40,804 nt of DNA from positions 1 to 40,804 of the forward strand of contig JAFVQT010000038.1 of NCBI GenBank assembly GCA_017504655.1, in the 5' to 3' direction. This stretch comes from Clostridia bacterium. Lineage in GTDB: Bacteria; Bacillota; Clostridia; Christensenellales; Borkfalkiaceae. A program made the position numbers and the translations under genes. Positions 25,913 through 34,562 of the stretch are shown here, piece after piece. The notes beneath the pieces were generated by a model that was given only the letters and a program-made list of their open reading frames with translations, had not been told where the DNA came from and did not search any database. Within the stretch, counting starts at the first letter, position 1. Each line of letters starts with the position of its first letter.

Positions 25913-27850
25913 TTACCAAAGCTCTAAATCTTTTACCTGCTTTTTAACCATTGCGATGAAGTCTTCTACCTTCATCTTGCCGATGTCGCCTTTGCCACGT
26001 TGACGTACGGCTACCTCGCCGTTTAATGCCTCTTGTTCGCCGATAACGAGCATATAGGGCAACTTCTCGAGCTGAGCATCACGAATCTTCTTACCGATTT
26101 TTTCGGGACGAAGGTCTTTTTCGGGACGAAGACCTGCATCTAAAAGCATATCGAATACCTTGTTGCAGTAATCCTCGCTCTTTTCGGAAATATCCATAAT
26201 TCTTGCCTGTACGGGTGCCATCCAAAGTGGAAGCGCGCCTGCATATTTTTCAAGAACCAATGCAAGAGTTCTTTCGTAGCAACCGAGTGACGTTCTGTGA
26301 ATTACGTAAGGATATTTCTTCTCTCCGTCGTCGTCGGTATAAACCATGCCGAATCTCTTTGCAAGCTGGAAGTCAATCTGAATAGTGATAAGCGTATCCT
26401 CTTTTCCAAATACGTTTTTTATTTGAATATCAAGCTTTGGTCCGTAGAAGGCAGCCTCACCGTCAGCCTCGGTGTATTCTATGCCAATATCGTCGAGTAT
26501 TCCGCGCATTGCGTCCTGAACATTTTCCCACTCTTCCTCTGAGCCGATATATTTTTCCTTGTTATTTTTATCCCACTTGGAAAAACGGTAGCTTACGGAA
26601 TCGTCAAGACCAATTGCCTTAAGCATATAAACGGCTAAATCAAGACAGCCCTTGAACTCCTCTTCAAGTTGAGCGGGAGTACAAGCCAAGTGACCTTCGG
26701 AAATAGTAAACTGTCTTACCCTTATAAGGCCGTGCATTTCGCCCGAATCCTCGTTTCTGAACAAGGTAGAGGTTTCGCCAAAGCGCATTGGAAGGTCCTT
26801 ATAGCTTCTCGGTCTATTGAGATATACCTGAAATTGGAAAGGACACGTCATAGGACGGAGAGCGAAAACCTCTTTATCCTTGCCCTCTTCGCCCATAATA
26901 AACATACCCTCTCTGTAATGATCCCAGTGACCTGAAATCTTATAGAAATCAGACTTTGCGAACAATGGGGTTTTGGTTAAAATATAACCTCTTCTGTACT
27001 CCTCGTCTTCTACAAAGCGCTGTAAAACCTGAATAGTCTTACTACCCTTTGCAAGCATAACGGGAAGACCTTGACCTATCGTATCAACGGTAGTAAAATA
27101 CTCTAACTCTCTACCAATTTTATTATGGTCACGAAGCTTTGCCTCTTCAACAGCTTTTAAGTATTCCTCAAGCTGAGCCTTTTTCTCAAATGCCGTGCCG
27201 TAAATACGGGTAAGCATCTTATTTTTAGAATTGCCTTTCCAATATGCACCGGTAACGGACGTAAGCTTAAATGCCTTGATAAGACCGGTTGAAGGAAGGT
27301 GAGGTCCTCTGCAAAGGTCGGTAAAATCGCCTTGCTTGTAGAAGGAAATTACACTGCCCTCGGGAAGCTCCTTTATAAGCTGAACCTTATATGGCTCGCT
27401 GTATTTTTTCATAAGAGCTAAAGCGTCTTTTCTAGAAAGCTCAAATCTTTCAATCGGAAAATTGCACTTTATAATCTTATTCATTTCTTCTTCTATTTTT
27501 ACAAGGTCATCTTGCGAAATAGGAGTTTTAAAATCGATATCATAGTAAAAACCGTTATCTACGGTAGGACCAATTGCTAAAGCGCAGGTAGGATAGATAG
27601 ATTTTACTGCTTGCGCCAAAACGTGAGCGCAAGTATGACGGTAGATATTGAGTGCCTCGGGATCTCTCATTGTAACGATAATTACGTCGGAATCCTCGTT
27701 CACGGGATAAGAAAGGTCGACTAAATTGCCGTTTACCTTGCCTGCTATGGCGTTCCTTCTCAAGCCCTCGCTTATAGCTTGGGCAATACCACCAACCGTG
27801 GTGCCTTGTGCAAGCTCTAATACAGAGCCGTCTGCAAGTCTTATATTCAT
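25913..27850 (-). CDS. thrS: Threonyl-tRNA synthetase
   Basis: Charges tRNA-Thr with threonine. 645 aa from the ATG at 27850, the normal length; that start is chosen because AAAGGAG precedes it and the protein begins MNIRLADGS, while the longer frame from 27892 adds 14 unlikely residues. Domain order: TGS (1-60), editing domain with HTCAHVLAQAV and CRGPHLPSTG, class II catalytic core (MTCPFQ with the zinc Cys, RFGE, motif 3 HRTSLGCYERTLALVLE) and the anticodon-binding domain. Controlled by a T-box more than 600 nt upstream; an array of structured repeats lies between. Confidence 0.97.
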   Translation of the reverse strand: MNIRLADGSVLELAQGTTVGGIAQAISEGLRRNAIAGKVNGNLVDLSYPVNEDSDVIIVTMRDPEALNIYRHTCAHVLAQAVKSIYPTCALAIGPTVDNGFYYDIDFKTPISQDDLVKIEEEMNKIIKCNFPIERFELSRKDALALMKKYSEPYKVQLIKELPEGSVISFYKQGDFTDLCRGPHLPSTGLIKAFKLTSVTGAYWKGNSKNKMLTRIYGTAFEKKAQLEEYLKAVEEAKLRDHNKIGRELEYFTTVDTIGQGLPVMLAKGSKTIQVLQRFVEDEEYRRGYILTKTPLFAKSDFYKISGHWDHYREGMFIMGEEGKDKEVFALRPMTCPFQFQVYLNRPRSYKDLPMRFGETSTLFRNEDSGEMHGLIRVRQFTISEGHLACTPAQLEEEFKGCLDLAVYMLKAIGLDDSVSYRFSKWDKNNKEKYIGSEEEWENVQDAMRGILDDIGIEYTEADGEAAFYGPKLDIQIKNVFGKEDTLITIQIDFQLAKRFGMVYTDDDGEKKYPYVIHRTSLGCYERTLALVLEKYAGALPLWMAPVQARIMDISEKSEDYCNKVFDMLLDAGLRPEKDLRPEKIGKKIRDAQLEKLPYMLVIGEQEALNGEVAVRQRGKGDIGKMKVEDFIAMVKKQVKDLELW

Positions 27851-27898
27851 AACAAATCTCCTTTGTTTTAATTCTATATTATTGTTTGTCAACTTAAC

Positions 27899-27937
27899 GG
27901 CAACATGACTGCAACGTGACGTTGCGTCCGTGTTGCC
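27899..27937. repeat. Two-step hairpin just upstream of thrS
   Basis: GGCAACA/TGTTGCC outer stem, 5x5 internal loop, GCAACGT/ACGTTGC inner stem with 1-nt centre. The inner 15-mer (27911-27925) recurs inside repeat copy 3 (28280-28294). Confidence 0.75.
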
Positions 27938-27958
27938 CCGTATCTATATCAAGCAAGT

Positions 27959-28460
27959 TTTTAAAGGTGGAGAAACGAGATAGGCGAGGCTCGACTTAAG
28001 TTAGCGGACACAATAGACCTCTGTGGTCATTGTGGTCGAGAACTTAAGGCAGTAACGACGCATACCGAAGTTTATACGCCTTTAAATAAAGGGGGAGAAA
28101 CAAGGTAGGCTAGGCTCGTAAGACTTTTACGGATGGGATAGACCTCTATGGTCATCTCATTCGGAAAAGGATTACAGAAACGACGCATACCGAAGTATAT
28201 AAGCCTTTAAATAAAGGGGGAGAAACAAGGTAGGCTAGGCTCACAAATTGGTATTGGATGGGATAGACCTTGTTGGTCAGCAACGTGACGTTGCATCCGT
28301 GTATTTAGCCTAACTCTTACAAAGTGAGTTTTAAAGGCTTAGATGCGAGCACACCAAGGCTCGTGAGCCCGAAAAGACTTGGTTGACCTTGGTGGTCACC
28401 AAGGTTTTGAGGGCGAAACAGTAAACGCAGGTGTGCGACGTATATAAGCCTTTAAATAAA
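27959..28460 (-). repeat. Four tandem structured leader repeats between T-box and thrS
   Basis: Degenerate units of about 105-125 nt: copy 1 27959-28080, copy 2 28081-28205, copy 3 28206-28310, copy 4 28329-28450. Copies 2 and 3 share 37 identical bases at the left end (28081-28117 and 28206-28242). Each unit has a hairpin with constant GACC/GGTC, a 5-nt loop, a 1-nt bulge on one side, and an outer stem that differs between copies but stays paired (CACAAT/ATTGTG, TGGGAT/ATCTCA, CTTGGT/ACCAAG; copy 3 is interrupted). Copy 4 also has a closing stem AAGGCTTA/TAAGCCTT plus GCACACC/GGTGTGC. Strand given is that of thrS transcription; the real sense is unproven. No open reading frame fits. Confidence 0.75.
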
Positions 28461-28462
28461 AA

Positions 28463-28690
28463 AATCGCCCTCTGTGTTAACAACACATAAGGACGAAATA
28501 AGCTTCCGTGGTTCCACCTTATTTACCGCATAAGCGGTCACTTTGTATACCGATTAGGGCTCGGGAATGCCCTCGCGCAGGACAGTGGTTTGACTTTTTC
28601 GCCTAAACTGCTCACCTCTCAGCCATGGGCAAGCTCTCTGTAAAGCCGTACGAAAAGCTACTTGTCTTTCCTCTAACGATTGTAGTTGTA
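28463..28690 (-). promoter_or_regulatory. T-box riboswitch of thrS
   Basis: tRNA-sensing leader on the minus strand. The conserved T-box AAGGTGGAACCACGG is at 28520-28506. The terminator stem (28496-28465, arms around TGTGTT/AACACA) is followed by a run of seven T. In stem I the 5' side has the AGTA loop-E element, and the opposite strand carries ACC (28589-28587) preceded by AA and followed by A, a fitting threonine specifier codon. When uncharged tRNA-Thr binds, the antiterminator forms and thrS is read. The specifier assignment is inference from position. Confidence 0.88.
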
Positions 28691-28696
28691 TATCTA

Positions 28697-28724
28697 ATTA
28701 TATATACTTAATTTTTTTTGTCAA
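28697..28724 (-). promoter_or_regulatory. Promoter of the T-box/thrS transcript
   Basis: Minus strand: -35 TTGACA (28724-28719), 16-bp spacer, -10 TATAAT (28702-28697). The -35 lies inside the 3' end of the gene ending at 28708. Confidence 0.75.
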
Positions 28725-29448
28725 CCGTTTTAGACAAACTTTCGTTTAAAAAAATCACTCGCTTGCCAAAAAATCTCTTAAGCTCCTTTTCCTCGCGGGA
28801 GGAAACTGCCTTCACCACCTCAACGCTTGAGCATGGCGATAAAAGAGCTTCCTTAACAACGTCGGGTGATGAAGATATTAAATTGGAGCGTTTAAGTCTG
28901 TTAAAATTCATATCATAGACGTAATCGCCCTCTATAAACACCTTTTTACCTCGCTTTTCACCCAGAACAAACGCCACAAAATCGCAAAGCTGACTGCCCG
29001 TAAAGAAAAACGGAATATACGATATAACCTCTTTCCATTTGTTTTTTAAAGGCTGCAATCTGAAATTGTATATTCCGTCTATAGCAAAGCCGTTAAAGGC
29101 TTTAAGCTTGCGCATAACGTATCTTTTGTCGGCATCAACGTCTGCGGATATTATAGCAGTCTTTAAAATCTCATTTTCGTACGGTGTAAGACCTATCGTT
29201 CGCATTCTGGACTTTATAAAATCGTATTTGTATTTTACTGCTATGACGTCTGCGATTTTATCCTCAACCTCTGATTTGTATAAATCATAATACTTTTCGG
29301 GGCATAATATGACAATTTTTAATCTGTCCCCTACGCTACCCTCATGTACTTCCCCTCCAAAATCGCTGACAAGCTGACTAATGGCAGAGGAAATATACGA
29401 AATTCCTATCTCTTCACCCGCTAAATCTGTTATTTCAATTTTCTTCAT
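28708..29448 (-). CDS. Probable YtxC-family sporulation protein
   Basis: 246-aa soluble protein. No motif of a known enzyme. The pattern matches the YtxC family of endospore formers: a middle with NGFAIDGIYNFRLQPLKNKWKEVISY, then GSQLCDFVAFVLGEK, and a C-terminus SPDVVKEALLSPCSSVEVVKA...ELKRFFGKRVIFL, which corresponds to the family's conserved end. Assigned by pattern memory, so moderate confidence. Start: ATG at 29448 is used; a TTG at 29475 would add nine residues, and neither has a clear ribosome site. It lies 42 bp after the P-type ATPase gene and may be co-transcribed with it. Confidence 0.6.
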   Translation of the reverse strand: MKKIEITDLAGEEIGISYISSAISQLVSDFGGEVHEGSVGDRLKIVILCPEKYYDLYKSEVEDKIADVIAVKYKYDFIKSRMRTIGLTPYENEILKTAIISADVDADKRYVMRKLKAFNGFAIDGIYNFRLQPLKNKWKEVISYIPFFFTGSQLCDFVAFVLGEKRGKKVFIEGDYVYDMNFNRLKRSNLISSSPDVVKEALLSPCSSVEVVKAVSSREEKELKRFFGKRVIFLNESLSKTVDKKN

Positions 29449-29490
29449 ACTTATAGTGTATGCAAAAGAAATCAATTAATTTAAAATATT

Positions 29491-32151
29491 TTACGTCAAA
29501 GGACTTTTGTTTGTTGCTTTTCGGCTAAAATTCGCGCCTTTTGCGTCTTTTTTAAGCACCCTGTAAAACAACTTGTAGCTCTCTGAAAAAGCAACAGTCA
29601 GAAGTCCTACGCCTATAATTTTAAGCCAAATTAAGATTGAAAGCGGATTTGTAGCAAAGAATCCGCATAAAAATTGCGTAATTACTATTTGGAACAAAAA
29701 GGTCGCGCCGAACACGTAAAGCATCGGCTTGTTATCTGCCAGCCCCAAAAATATGCTTTCACTACCGATTTTTCTGCAGTTAAACGCATTGAACAGCTGA
29801 CATATTACAAACATACAGAATACAACTGTAGGAATATTTTGACTGCCAACACCCATAAAATCGTATAAATATTCAAGCAAAATTACTATTGCCGTAAAAA
29901 CCCCTTGCAGTGCAATTCTGAAAATCATAGATTTTGTTAAAATCGGCTCACTTCTTTTTATGGGTCTTGACTTCATAAATTTACCCCTGTCCGCTTCCAT
30001 TGCAAGCGTTAGCGCGGGCGGTCCGTCCATAATGATATCTATCCACAAAAGCTGTACCGACGAAAAAGGATTTTCAAGCCCCAATGCCAAGCTTACCACC
30101 ACAACAATCATTGCAGACACGTTTACAGTCAGCTGAAAGGTTATAAATCTTTGAAAATTTTTGTAAATATTGCGACCGAATGACACCGCCTTTACTATCG
30201 TTGAAAAGGAATCGTCTAAAAGAATTACGTCGCCCGCCTCTTTGGTAATTTCCGACCCCGAGCCCATCACAATACCTACGTCAGCCCTTTGAATAGCAGG
30301 CGCATCGTTTACTCCGTCACCCGTGACCGCAACGACCTCACCCCTCATTTTTAAAGCCTCAACCACTCTGAGCTTGGTGGTTGGAGTACTTCTTGCTATA
30401 ACCTTGATTTTTTGAATATTTTGTCTTAGCTCACCGTCTGACATCGCTTCTATATCGCTTGCCAGAACAATTTGCGAGCTGTCTTTTACTATGCCAAGCT
30501 CGTATGCAATAGCAGTTGCCGTAGACACATTGTCACCCGTCATCATAACGACGTCTATACCTGCGTCAAAGCAAACCCTAACTGACTCTTTTACACCCTT
30601 TCGCACAGGGTCTGCTATCACTGAATAACCTAAAAATTCCGACTTGCCTTCCCCCGCGCTATTACCGCCCCAATCGCCGATAAGGTAAGAAAAGGCTATA
30701 ACCCTTTTACCCTTTAACTGATAATGCTCTATTTCTTTTAATATCAAATTTTGCTCATCCAAAGACAGATTTGAGCCGTTTAAAACAACCTCCGGCGCAC
30801 CTTTAATATATACTTTTTTTTGCCGATTTAACTCTGTTGCCATAAATTTTCGCTTAGAATCAAAGGGTAAAACCCTGCCTATAGGTTGATTTTCTCTGTA
30901 TTTTTGATAATCGAGCCCCTTTTTTAAGCAGTATTTAAGAAGTGCGCCTTCCGTTGCCGAGCCAAAGACCTCAACTCCCTTTTCTCCTCTTTTTAGCTGA
31001 GCAGTCGAATTTATCATCGCTCCCTCTAAAAGCAACTCTTCGTGTTGGCTTTTGTACAAGCATAGCCGTTCAACTGTCATTGTATTTTGAGTGAGCGTTC
31101 CCGTTTTGTCCGAGCAGATAACGCTTACACAACCCGTCGTTTCGGCTGCGACCAGCTTTCTTATAAGCGCGTTTGATTTAGCAAGCTTAACGACGTTTAG
31201 GGTCAGCGATATTGCTGCGGTTGTCGGCAACCCCTCGGGGACTGCGGCAACTATTAAAACTATCGTCTCTAAAAAAGCGTCTTGCACTGTAAAAAAGTTC
31301 AATTTATCAAGCACGGCTAATCTTATAACAGATAAAATAAAAACGGAAAATGAGGATACTGCGCCTATTACCGTTATTATTTTACCCATTCTGCTTAGCT
31401 TTTGATTAAGCGGTGCGTTTGCCACATTTTTATCGCCAAGCTCACCGGCGATTTTACCAAGCTCAGCATTATCACCAACAGCTGTTACAATCATTTTGCC
31501 GTTACCCTCGCCAACAAAGGTGCCCGAGTATACCATATTAAGCCTTTCGGCTAAAGGTGTACCCTTAGCAAAGACCTTATCTGCAATTTTTTCTACCCTT
31601 TCACTTTCGCCCGTTAGCATCGACTCGTCTATTTTTAAGCCGTTACTCTCTATTAATCTTCCGTCTGCAGCTACCTTATCCCCCATCTCTAAAATAAGAA
31701 CGTCACCGCATACAACCTGCTCCTTGGGAATAACCGTTACCTCTCCGCCACGAATCACCTTTACACTTGTCTTATCGTACACCTTGCCGAGCATTTCAAA
31801 GGCGCGCTGGGACTTGCCCTCCATTATAAGAGTGAGCGAGGCAGATAGCACCACGGCTATAAAAATGCCTATACACTCTAAAAAATCTCCCCTCCCGCTT
31901 TTTAAATATTTACCTATATTTACCCCAAGCGTTATTACCCAAGCAAACTCTAAAATTATTAAAGTAGGTTCCAAAAGCGCCCCTATAAGGCGCTTAATAA
32001 AGGATTTTTTCTTTTTAGGAGTTGGCACGTTAACCCCGTAAAGCTCACCCATTTTACCCACAGATGACCTTGAAAGTCCTTTTTCTTTTTTTACGTTAAA
32101 TCTTTTTTCTGTTTCTGCAACCGATAAGCTGTGCACTGTTTTAGCCACCAC
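29491..32151 (-). CDS. Calcium-type P-type ATPase
   Basis: 886-aa cation pump of the P2A type (SERCA/PMCA-like, PacL/YloB group), which exports Ca2+ (or Mn2+) using ATP. Motifs in order: cation ATPase N-terminal domain, TGES (180-183), PEGLP in membrane helix 4, the phosphorylated Asp in DKTGTLT (about 347), KGAPE in the nucleotide-binding domain, MMTGDN, VTGDGVNDAPA, and a C-terminal set of membrane helices. PEGLP is typical of Ca2+/Mn2+ pumps. The start is GTG (a GTG pair at 32151 and 32148); AAAGGG lies too close for the first, so a later GTG at 32139 is possible. Confidence 0.93.
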   Translation of the reverse strand: MVAKTVHSLSVAETEKRFNVKKEKGLSRSSVGKMGELYGVNVPTPKKKKSFIKRLIGALLEPTLIILEFAWVITLGVNIGKYLKSGRGDFLECIGIFIAVVLSASLTLIMEGKSQRAFEMLGKVYDKTSVKVIRGGEVTVIPKEQVVCGDVLILEMGDKVAADGRLIESNGLKIDESMLTGESERVEKIADKVFAKGTPLAERLNMVYSGTFVGEGNGKMIVTAVGDNAELGKIAGELGDKNVANAPLNQKLSRMGKIITVIGAVSSFSVFILSVIRLAVLDKLNFFTVQDAFLETIVLIVAAVPEGLPTTAAISLTLNVVKLAKSNALIRKLVAAETTGCVSVICSDKTGTLTQNTMTVERLCLYKSQHEELLLEGAMINSTAQLKRGEKGVEVFGSATEGALLKYCLKKGLDYQKYRENQPIGRVLPFDSKRKFMATELNRQKKVYIKGAPEVVLNGSNLSLDEQNLILKEIEHYQLKGKRVIAFSYLIGDWGGNSAGEGKSEFLGYSVIADPVRKGVKESVRVCFDAGIDVVMMTGDNVSTATAIAYELGIVKDSSQIVLASDIEAMSDGELRQNIQKIKVIARSTPTTKLRVVEALKMRGEVVAVTGDGVNDAPAIQRADVGIVMGSGSEITKEAGDVILLDDSFSTIVKAVSFGRNIYKNFQRFITFQLTVNVSAMIVVVVSLALGLENPFSSVQLLWIDIIMDGPPALTLAMEADRGKFMKSRPIKRSEPILTKSMIFRIALQGVFTAIVILLEYLYDFMGVGSQNIPTVVFCMFVICQLFNAFNCRKIGSESIFLGLADNKPMLYVFGATFLFQIVITQFLCGFFATNPLSILIWLKIIGVGLLTVAFSESYKLFYRVLKKDAKGANFSRKATNKSPLT

Positions 32152-32226
32152 CCTTTAATCTGTTAAAATTACTACTAATAATATACTGACTAAAGGTTAA
32201 AAATATAATTAATATCAAAAATTTAG

Positions 32227-32255
32227 TTGAAAATAAATAGACAAAGTGATATTAT
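32227..32255 (+). promoter_or_regulatory. Promoter of the phosphoribosyltransferase gene
   Basis: -35 TTGAAA (32227-32232), 17-bp spacer, -10 TATTAT (32250-32255). AGAGGTG precedes the ATG at 32272. Confidence 0.7.
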
Positions 32256-32271
32256 AGTATAGAGGTGTATT

Positions 32272-32811
32272 ATGTCTGAAGTATATAAAATCAATATTGA
32301 CGGTTACAGTACCGAGTTGCCAATTCTCACTTTACCTTCGGGTATTAAAATTTGCTTTTTTAACCTTCACGGAGCATCTGAAATGACCGAGCATTGCGGC
32401 AGATCACTTGCTAAGCATTTAAGCGATTGCGACGTCGTTATCACTGCAGAATCAAAGGGCTTACAGCTTTGCCACGTGGTCTCGCGCGAGCTTGGCCATA
32501 AGTTTTACGCAGTTGCAAGAAAATCTAAAAAACTCTATATGCAAGACGGTATTTACGTTGAATACGAAAGCTCAATAACCACCGGCGAGCCACAAAAATT
32601 ATACCTTTCAAAGCACGACGTTGACCTTATTAAGGGTAAAAAGGTCGGTATAGTTGACGACGTTATCTCTACCGGTGCGAGCCTTAAGGGTCTTGAGGCT
32701 TTAGTTGAAAAGGCGGGGGGTATTATACATAAAAAAGCGTTTGTTTTAGCTGAGGGAGAGGCTGCCGATAGAAAGGACGTAATCTACCTTGCTAAAATCC
32801 CACTTTTATAA
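32272..32811 (+). CDS. Adenine phosphoribosyltransferase-like protein
   Basis: 179-aa type I phosphoribosyltransferase. The PRPP loop VGIVDDVISTGAS is at 125-137; VITAESKGLQLCHVVSREL (about 56-74) is the flexible-loop/base region of adenine phosphoribosyltransferases, and RKSKKLYM resembles their catalytic loop. It would turn a purine base, probably adenine, plus PRPP into a nucleotide. The N-terminal 30 residues are less typical, so another purine base is possible. It stands alone with its own promoter; no clear terminator follows. Confidence 0.82.
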   Translation: MSEVYKINIDGYSTELPILTLPSGIKICFFNLHGASEMTEHCGRSLAKHLSDCDVVITAESKGLQLCHVVSRELGHKFYAVARKSKKLYMQDGIYVEYESSITTGEPQKLYLSKHDVDLIKGKKVGIVDDVISTGASLKGLEALVEKAGGIIHKKAFVLAEGEAADRKDVIYLAKIPLL

Positions 32812-32899
32812 TCTTACGTAAAACAAGGCGACGGAAAACATATTCCTTATAAGTGAAAGTTTTGTAGCGTTGAACGTTGCAAATTTATAGGAGATCATT

Positions 32900-33400
32900 A
32901 TGAAAAAAATTATATTCTTTTTATGTTTTGGTATGATTCTTTTTCTATCGTCGTGTGACCCCGGCACTCATGTAATACAACAAGACGAGCTAACGGACGT
33001 TGTTAGTGTTGAATTGATTGAATATAAAAATCCAAATCAAGAGCATTTCACGTCTTGGGTGCCTAATCATTTTGAAGATTTAAAGCCTTTCGATACTGCA
33101 AATGCTACGGTTATTGAAAAATTGCAAGACGAAAAAAAGTCGGAATTTTTAAATTCTTTTAGGGAAACGGATATTCTGCACACCTATTATGCATACGATT
33201 CACCGTCAGACGTTTGTATAAGATTAACCTATAAAAACGGTGATTTTTTAATCATTTGGGCGAACTATAAAAGAGATTCTTTTGGTGGTTATATAGGCAT
33301 GTATTCCGAGAACGGATCGGTTTTATCCTTTTGGGGATCCTTTAGCGCCTTAGACTATTATAAAGATTTAGTAAATAATTTTTTTACGTATAACATTTAA
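32900..33400 (+). CDS. Small lipoprotein of unknown function
   Basis: 166-aa predicted lipoprotein: signal peptide with lipobox LSSC (Cys at residue 19), then an acidic mature part with many aromatic residues and no recognised domain. TAGGAGA precedes the ATG. A DUF-type extracellular beta-rich fold is likely (alternating polar/aromatic strands in the last 60 residues) but not identified. Its transcription is closed by the hairpin at 33450-33497. Confidence 0.75.
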   Translation: MKKIIFFLCFGMILFLSSCDPGTHVIQQDELTDVVSVELIEYKNPNQEHFTSWVPNHFEDLKPFDTANATVIEKLQDEKKSEFLNSFRETDILHTYYAYDSPSDVCIRLTYKNGDFLIIWANYKRDSFGGYIGMYSENGSVLSFWGSFSALDYYKDLVNNFFTYNI

Positions 33401-33449
33401 CTTAAATCAGTAACGTCCACACGTTCTTTACAATTTAATCAAGTAAAAA

Positions 33450-33497
33450 AGCACACTGTATTTCGCGATACGCGAAGTATAGTGTGCTACGTTTTTT
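33450..33497. terminator. Bidirectional terminator
   Basis: AGCACACT/AGTGTGCT outer stem with TTCGCG/CGCGAA inner stem, flanked by A-rich and T-rich runs, between convergent genes. Its right arm (33475-33490) is a 16-mer identical to 38932-38947. Confidence 0.8.
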
Positions 33498-33545
33498 TAA
33501 AACTAAAAAGCCTTGTAGGAGCTTTGCAAACCGTTGCTTTTATAT

Positions 33546-34412
33546 TTACCTTTGAAGCTCTACTAAAACGACCTCCGGCCTATTGTTTATCCTAAGAGGA
33601 AATGCGCTGTTTCCTACCCCTCTGCTTATTACCAAATTAGTATTACCCTTGGTTATTACGCCTTGTGTATATTTAGGAAAAAAACCTTGCCCCGGCGCAT
33701 AAAGTCCGCCTATAAGTGGAAGAATGAACTGTCCGCCGTGCGCATGTCCGCTAAACACAAGGTCTAACCCGCATTCTGCGTACACGTCTAAAAGCTCGGG
33801 TCTATGAGATAAAACCACACTATAGCCGTCGCTATCATCAACGATTTTTTCTATAGTCCTTTGCATATATACGTCATCCGATTCAGACGGATACTCATTG
33901 TAAAATGCAGGGTCCTCAATACCGATAAGCGTTATATATTCATCGCCGTCCTCTAGCCTTATTTTTTGATTTTTTAAAACGGTTACACCAACCGATTCCA
34001 ACTGCTTAGCAAAGCTGTTAAAGTCGCTTAGCCTTGATTCATGATTACCACTCACGTAATAACAAGGGGCAATTTTACTCACTTCTTTTGCAAAGGCTAT
34101 TGCAACGTCGATTTTCGTTTTTCGGGAATCTATCAAATCTCCCGTTAAAACAATAATGTCAGGGTCTGCCGACCGTAAAATGCTCAGCACTTTTTTGTTG
34201 CCGTCGCCTATTTCGGCATTATGAAGGTCAGACACCTGAGCAATTTTATAGCCTCTGAACGGTTCAGGCAGTCTGTCGCTTTTAACTGTATATTTCGTCA
34301 GCACCGGTGAGTTATTTTCTACCGTGCCCCAAGTGATAAAAATTACAACGAGCAACAGCAATACGCTTACAATAATAATTAATAATCTCATTCTCTTCGT
34401 TATGACTTTCAT
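33546..34412 (-). CDS. Membrane-anchored metallophosphoesterase (YkuE-like)
   Basis: 288-aa calcineurin-like phosphoesterase with one N-terminal membrane segment (about 8-28). Metal-binding motifs: SDLH (61-64), GDLID, GNHE, and GHAHGGQ near residue 225. All five blocks are present, so it should be active, acting outside the membrane. Relatives such as YkuE and LpxH-like proteins cleave pyrophosphate or phosphodiester lipids; the substrate here is not known. Only a weak ribosome site (TTGGAA) precedes the ATG. Confidence 0.88.
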   Translation of the reverse strand: MKVITKRMRLLIIIVSVLLLLVVIFITWGTVENNSPVLTKYTVKSDRLPEPFRGYKIAQVSDLHNAEIGDGNKKVLSILRSADPDIIVLTGDLIDSRKTKIDVAIAFAKEVSKIAPCYYVSGNHESRLSDFNSFAKQLESVGVTVLKNQKIRLEDGDEYITLIGIEDPAFYNEYPSESDDVYMQRTIEKIVDDSDGYSVVLSHRPELLDVYAECGLDLVFSGHAHGGQFILPLIGGLYAPGQGFFPKYTQGVITKGNTNLVISRGVGNSAFPLRINNRPEVVLVELQR

Positions 34413-34524
34413 ATTTATTCCAAATCTTAAAGATTTGTTTGGTATATTTTATTTCCAAACATTTTATTTATGAGCATATTTTAACACAAAGACAAACTTA
34501 CAGTCAATATTTACGCCTATTTTA

Positions 34525-34553
34525 TTGTTTTTATAAGTTTTTTTTGCTATAAT
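34525..34553 (+). promoter_or_regulatory. Promoter of rsmE, giving a nearly leaderless mRNA
   Basis: -35 TTGTTT (34525-34530), 17-bp spacer, -10 TATAAT (34548-34553). The rsmE ATG is at 34563, nine bp beyond the -10, so transcription should start within a few bases of the ATG. No ribosome site exists between. Confidence 0.7.
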
Positions 34554-34562
34554 TATTATATT

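Noticed and set aside
27851..27892. N-terminal extension of ThrS
   Set aside because: The frame stays open upstream, but AAAGGAG lies directly before the ATG at 27850 and the protein from there has the normal family start.
27959..28460. CRISPR array in the repeats upstream of thrS
   Set aside because: Units are about 120 nt, degenerate and contiguous; there are no short identical repeats separated by unique spacers of constant length, and no cas gene is present.
29449..29475. TTG start for the YtxC-like gene
   Set aside because: No ribosome site precedes it; the ATG at 29448 is the simpler choice, though it also lacks a clear site.
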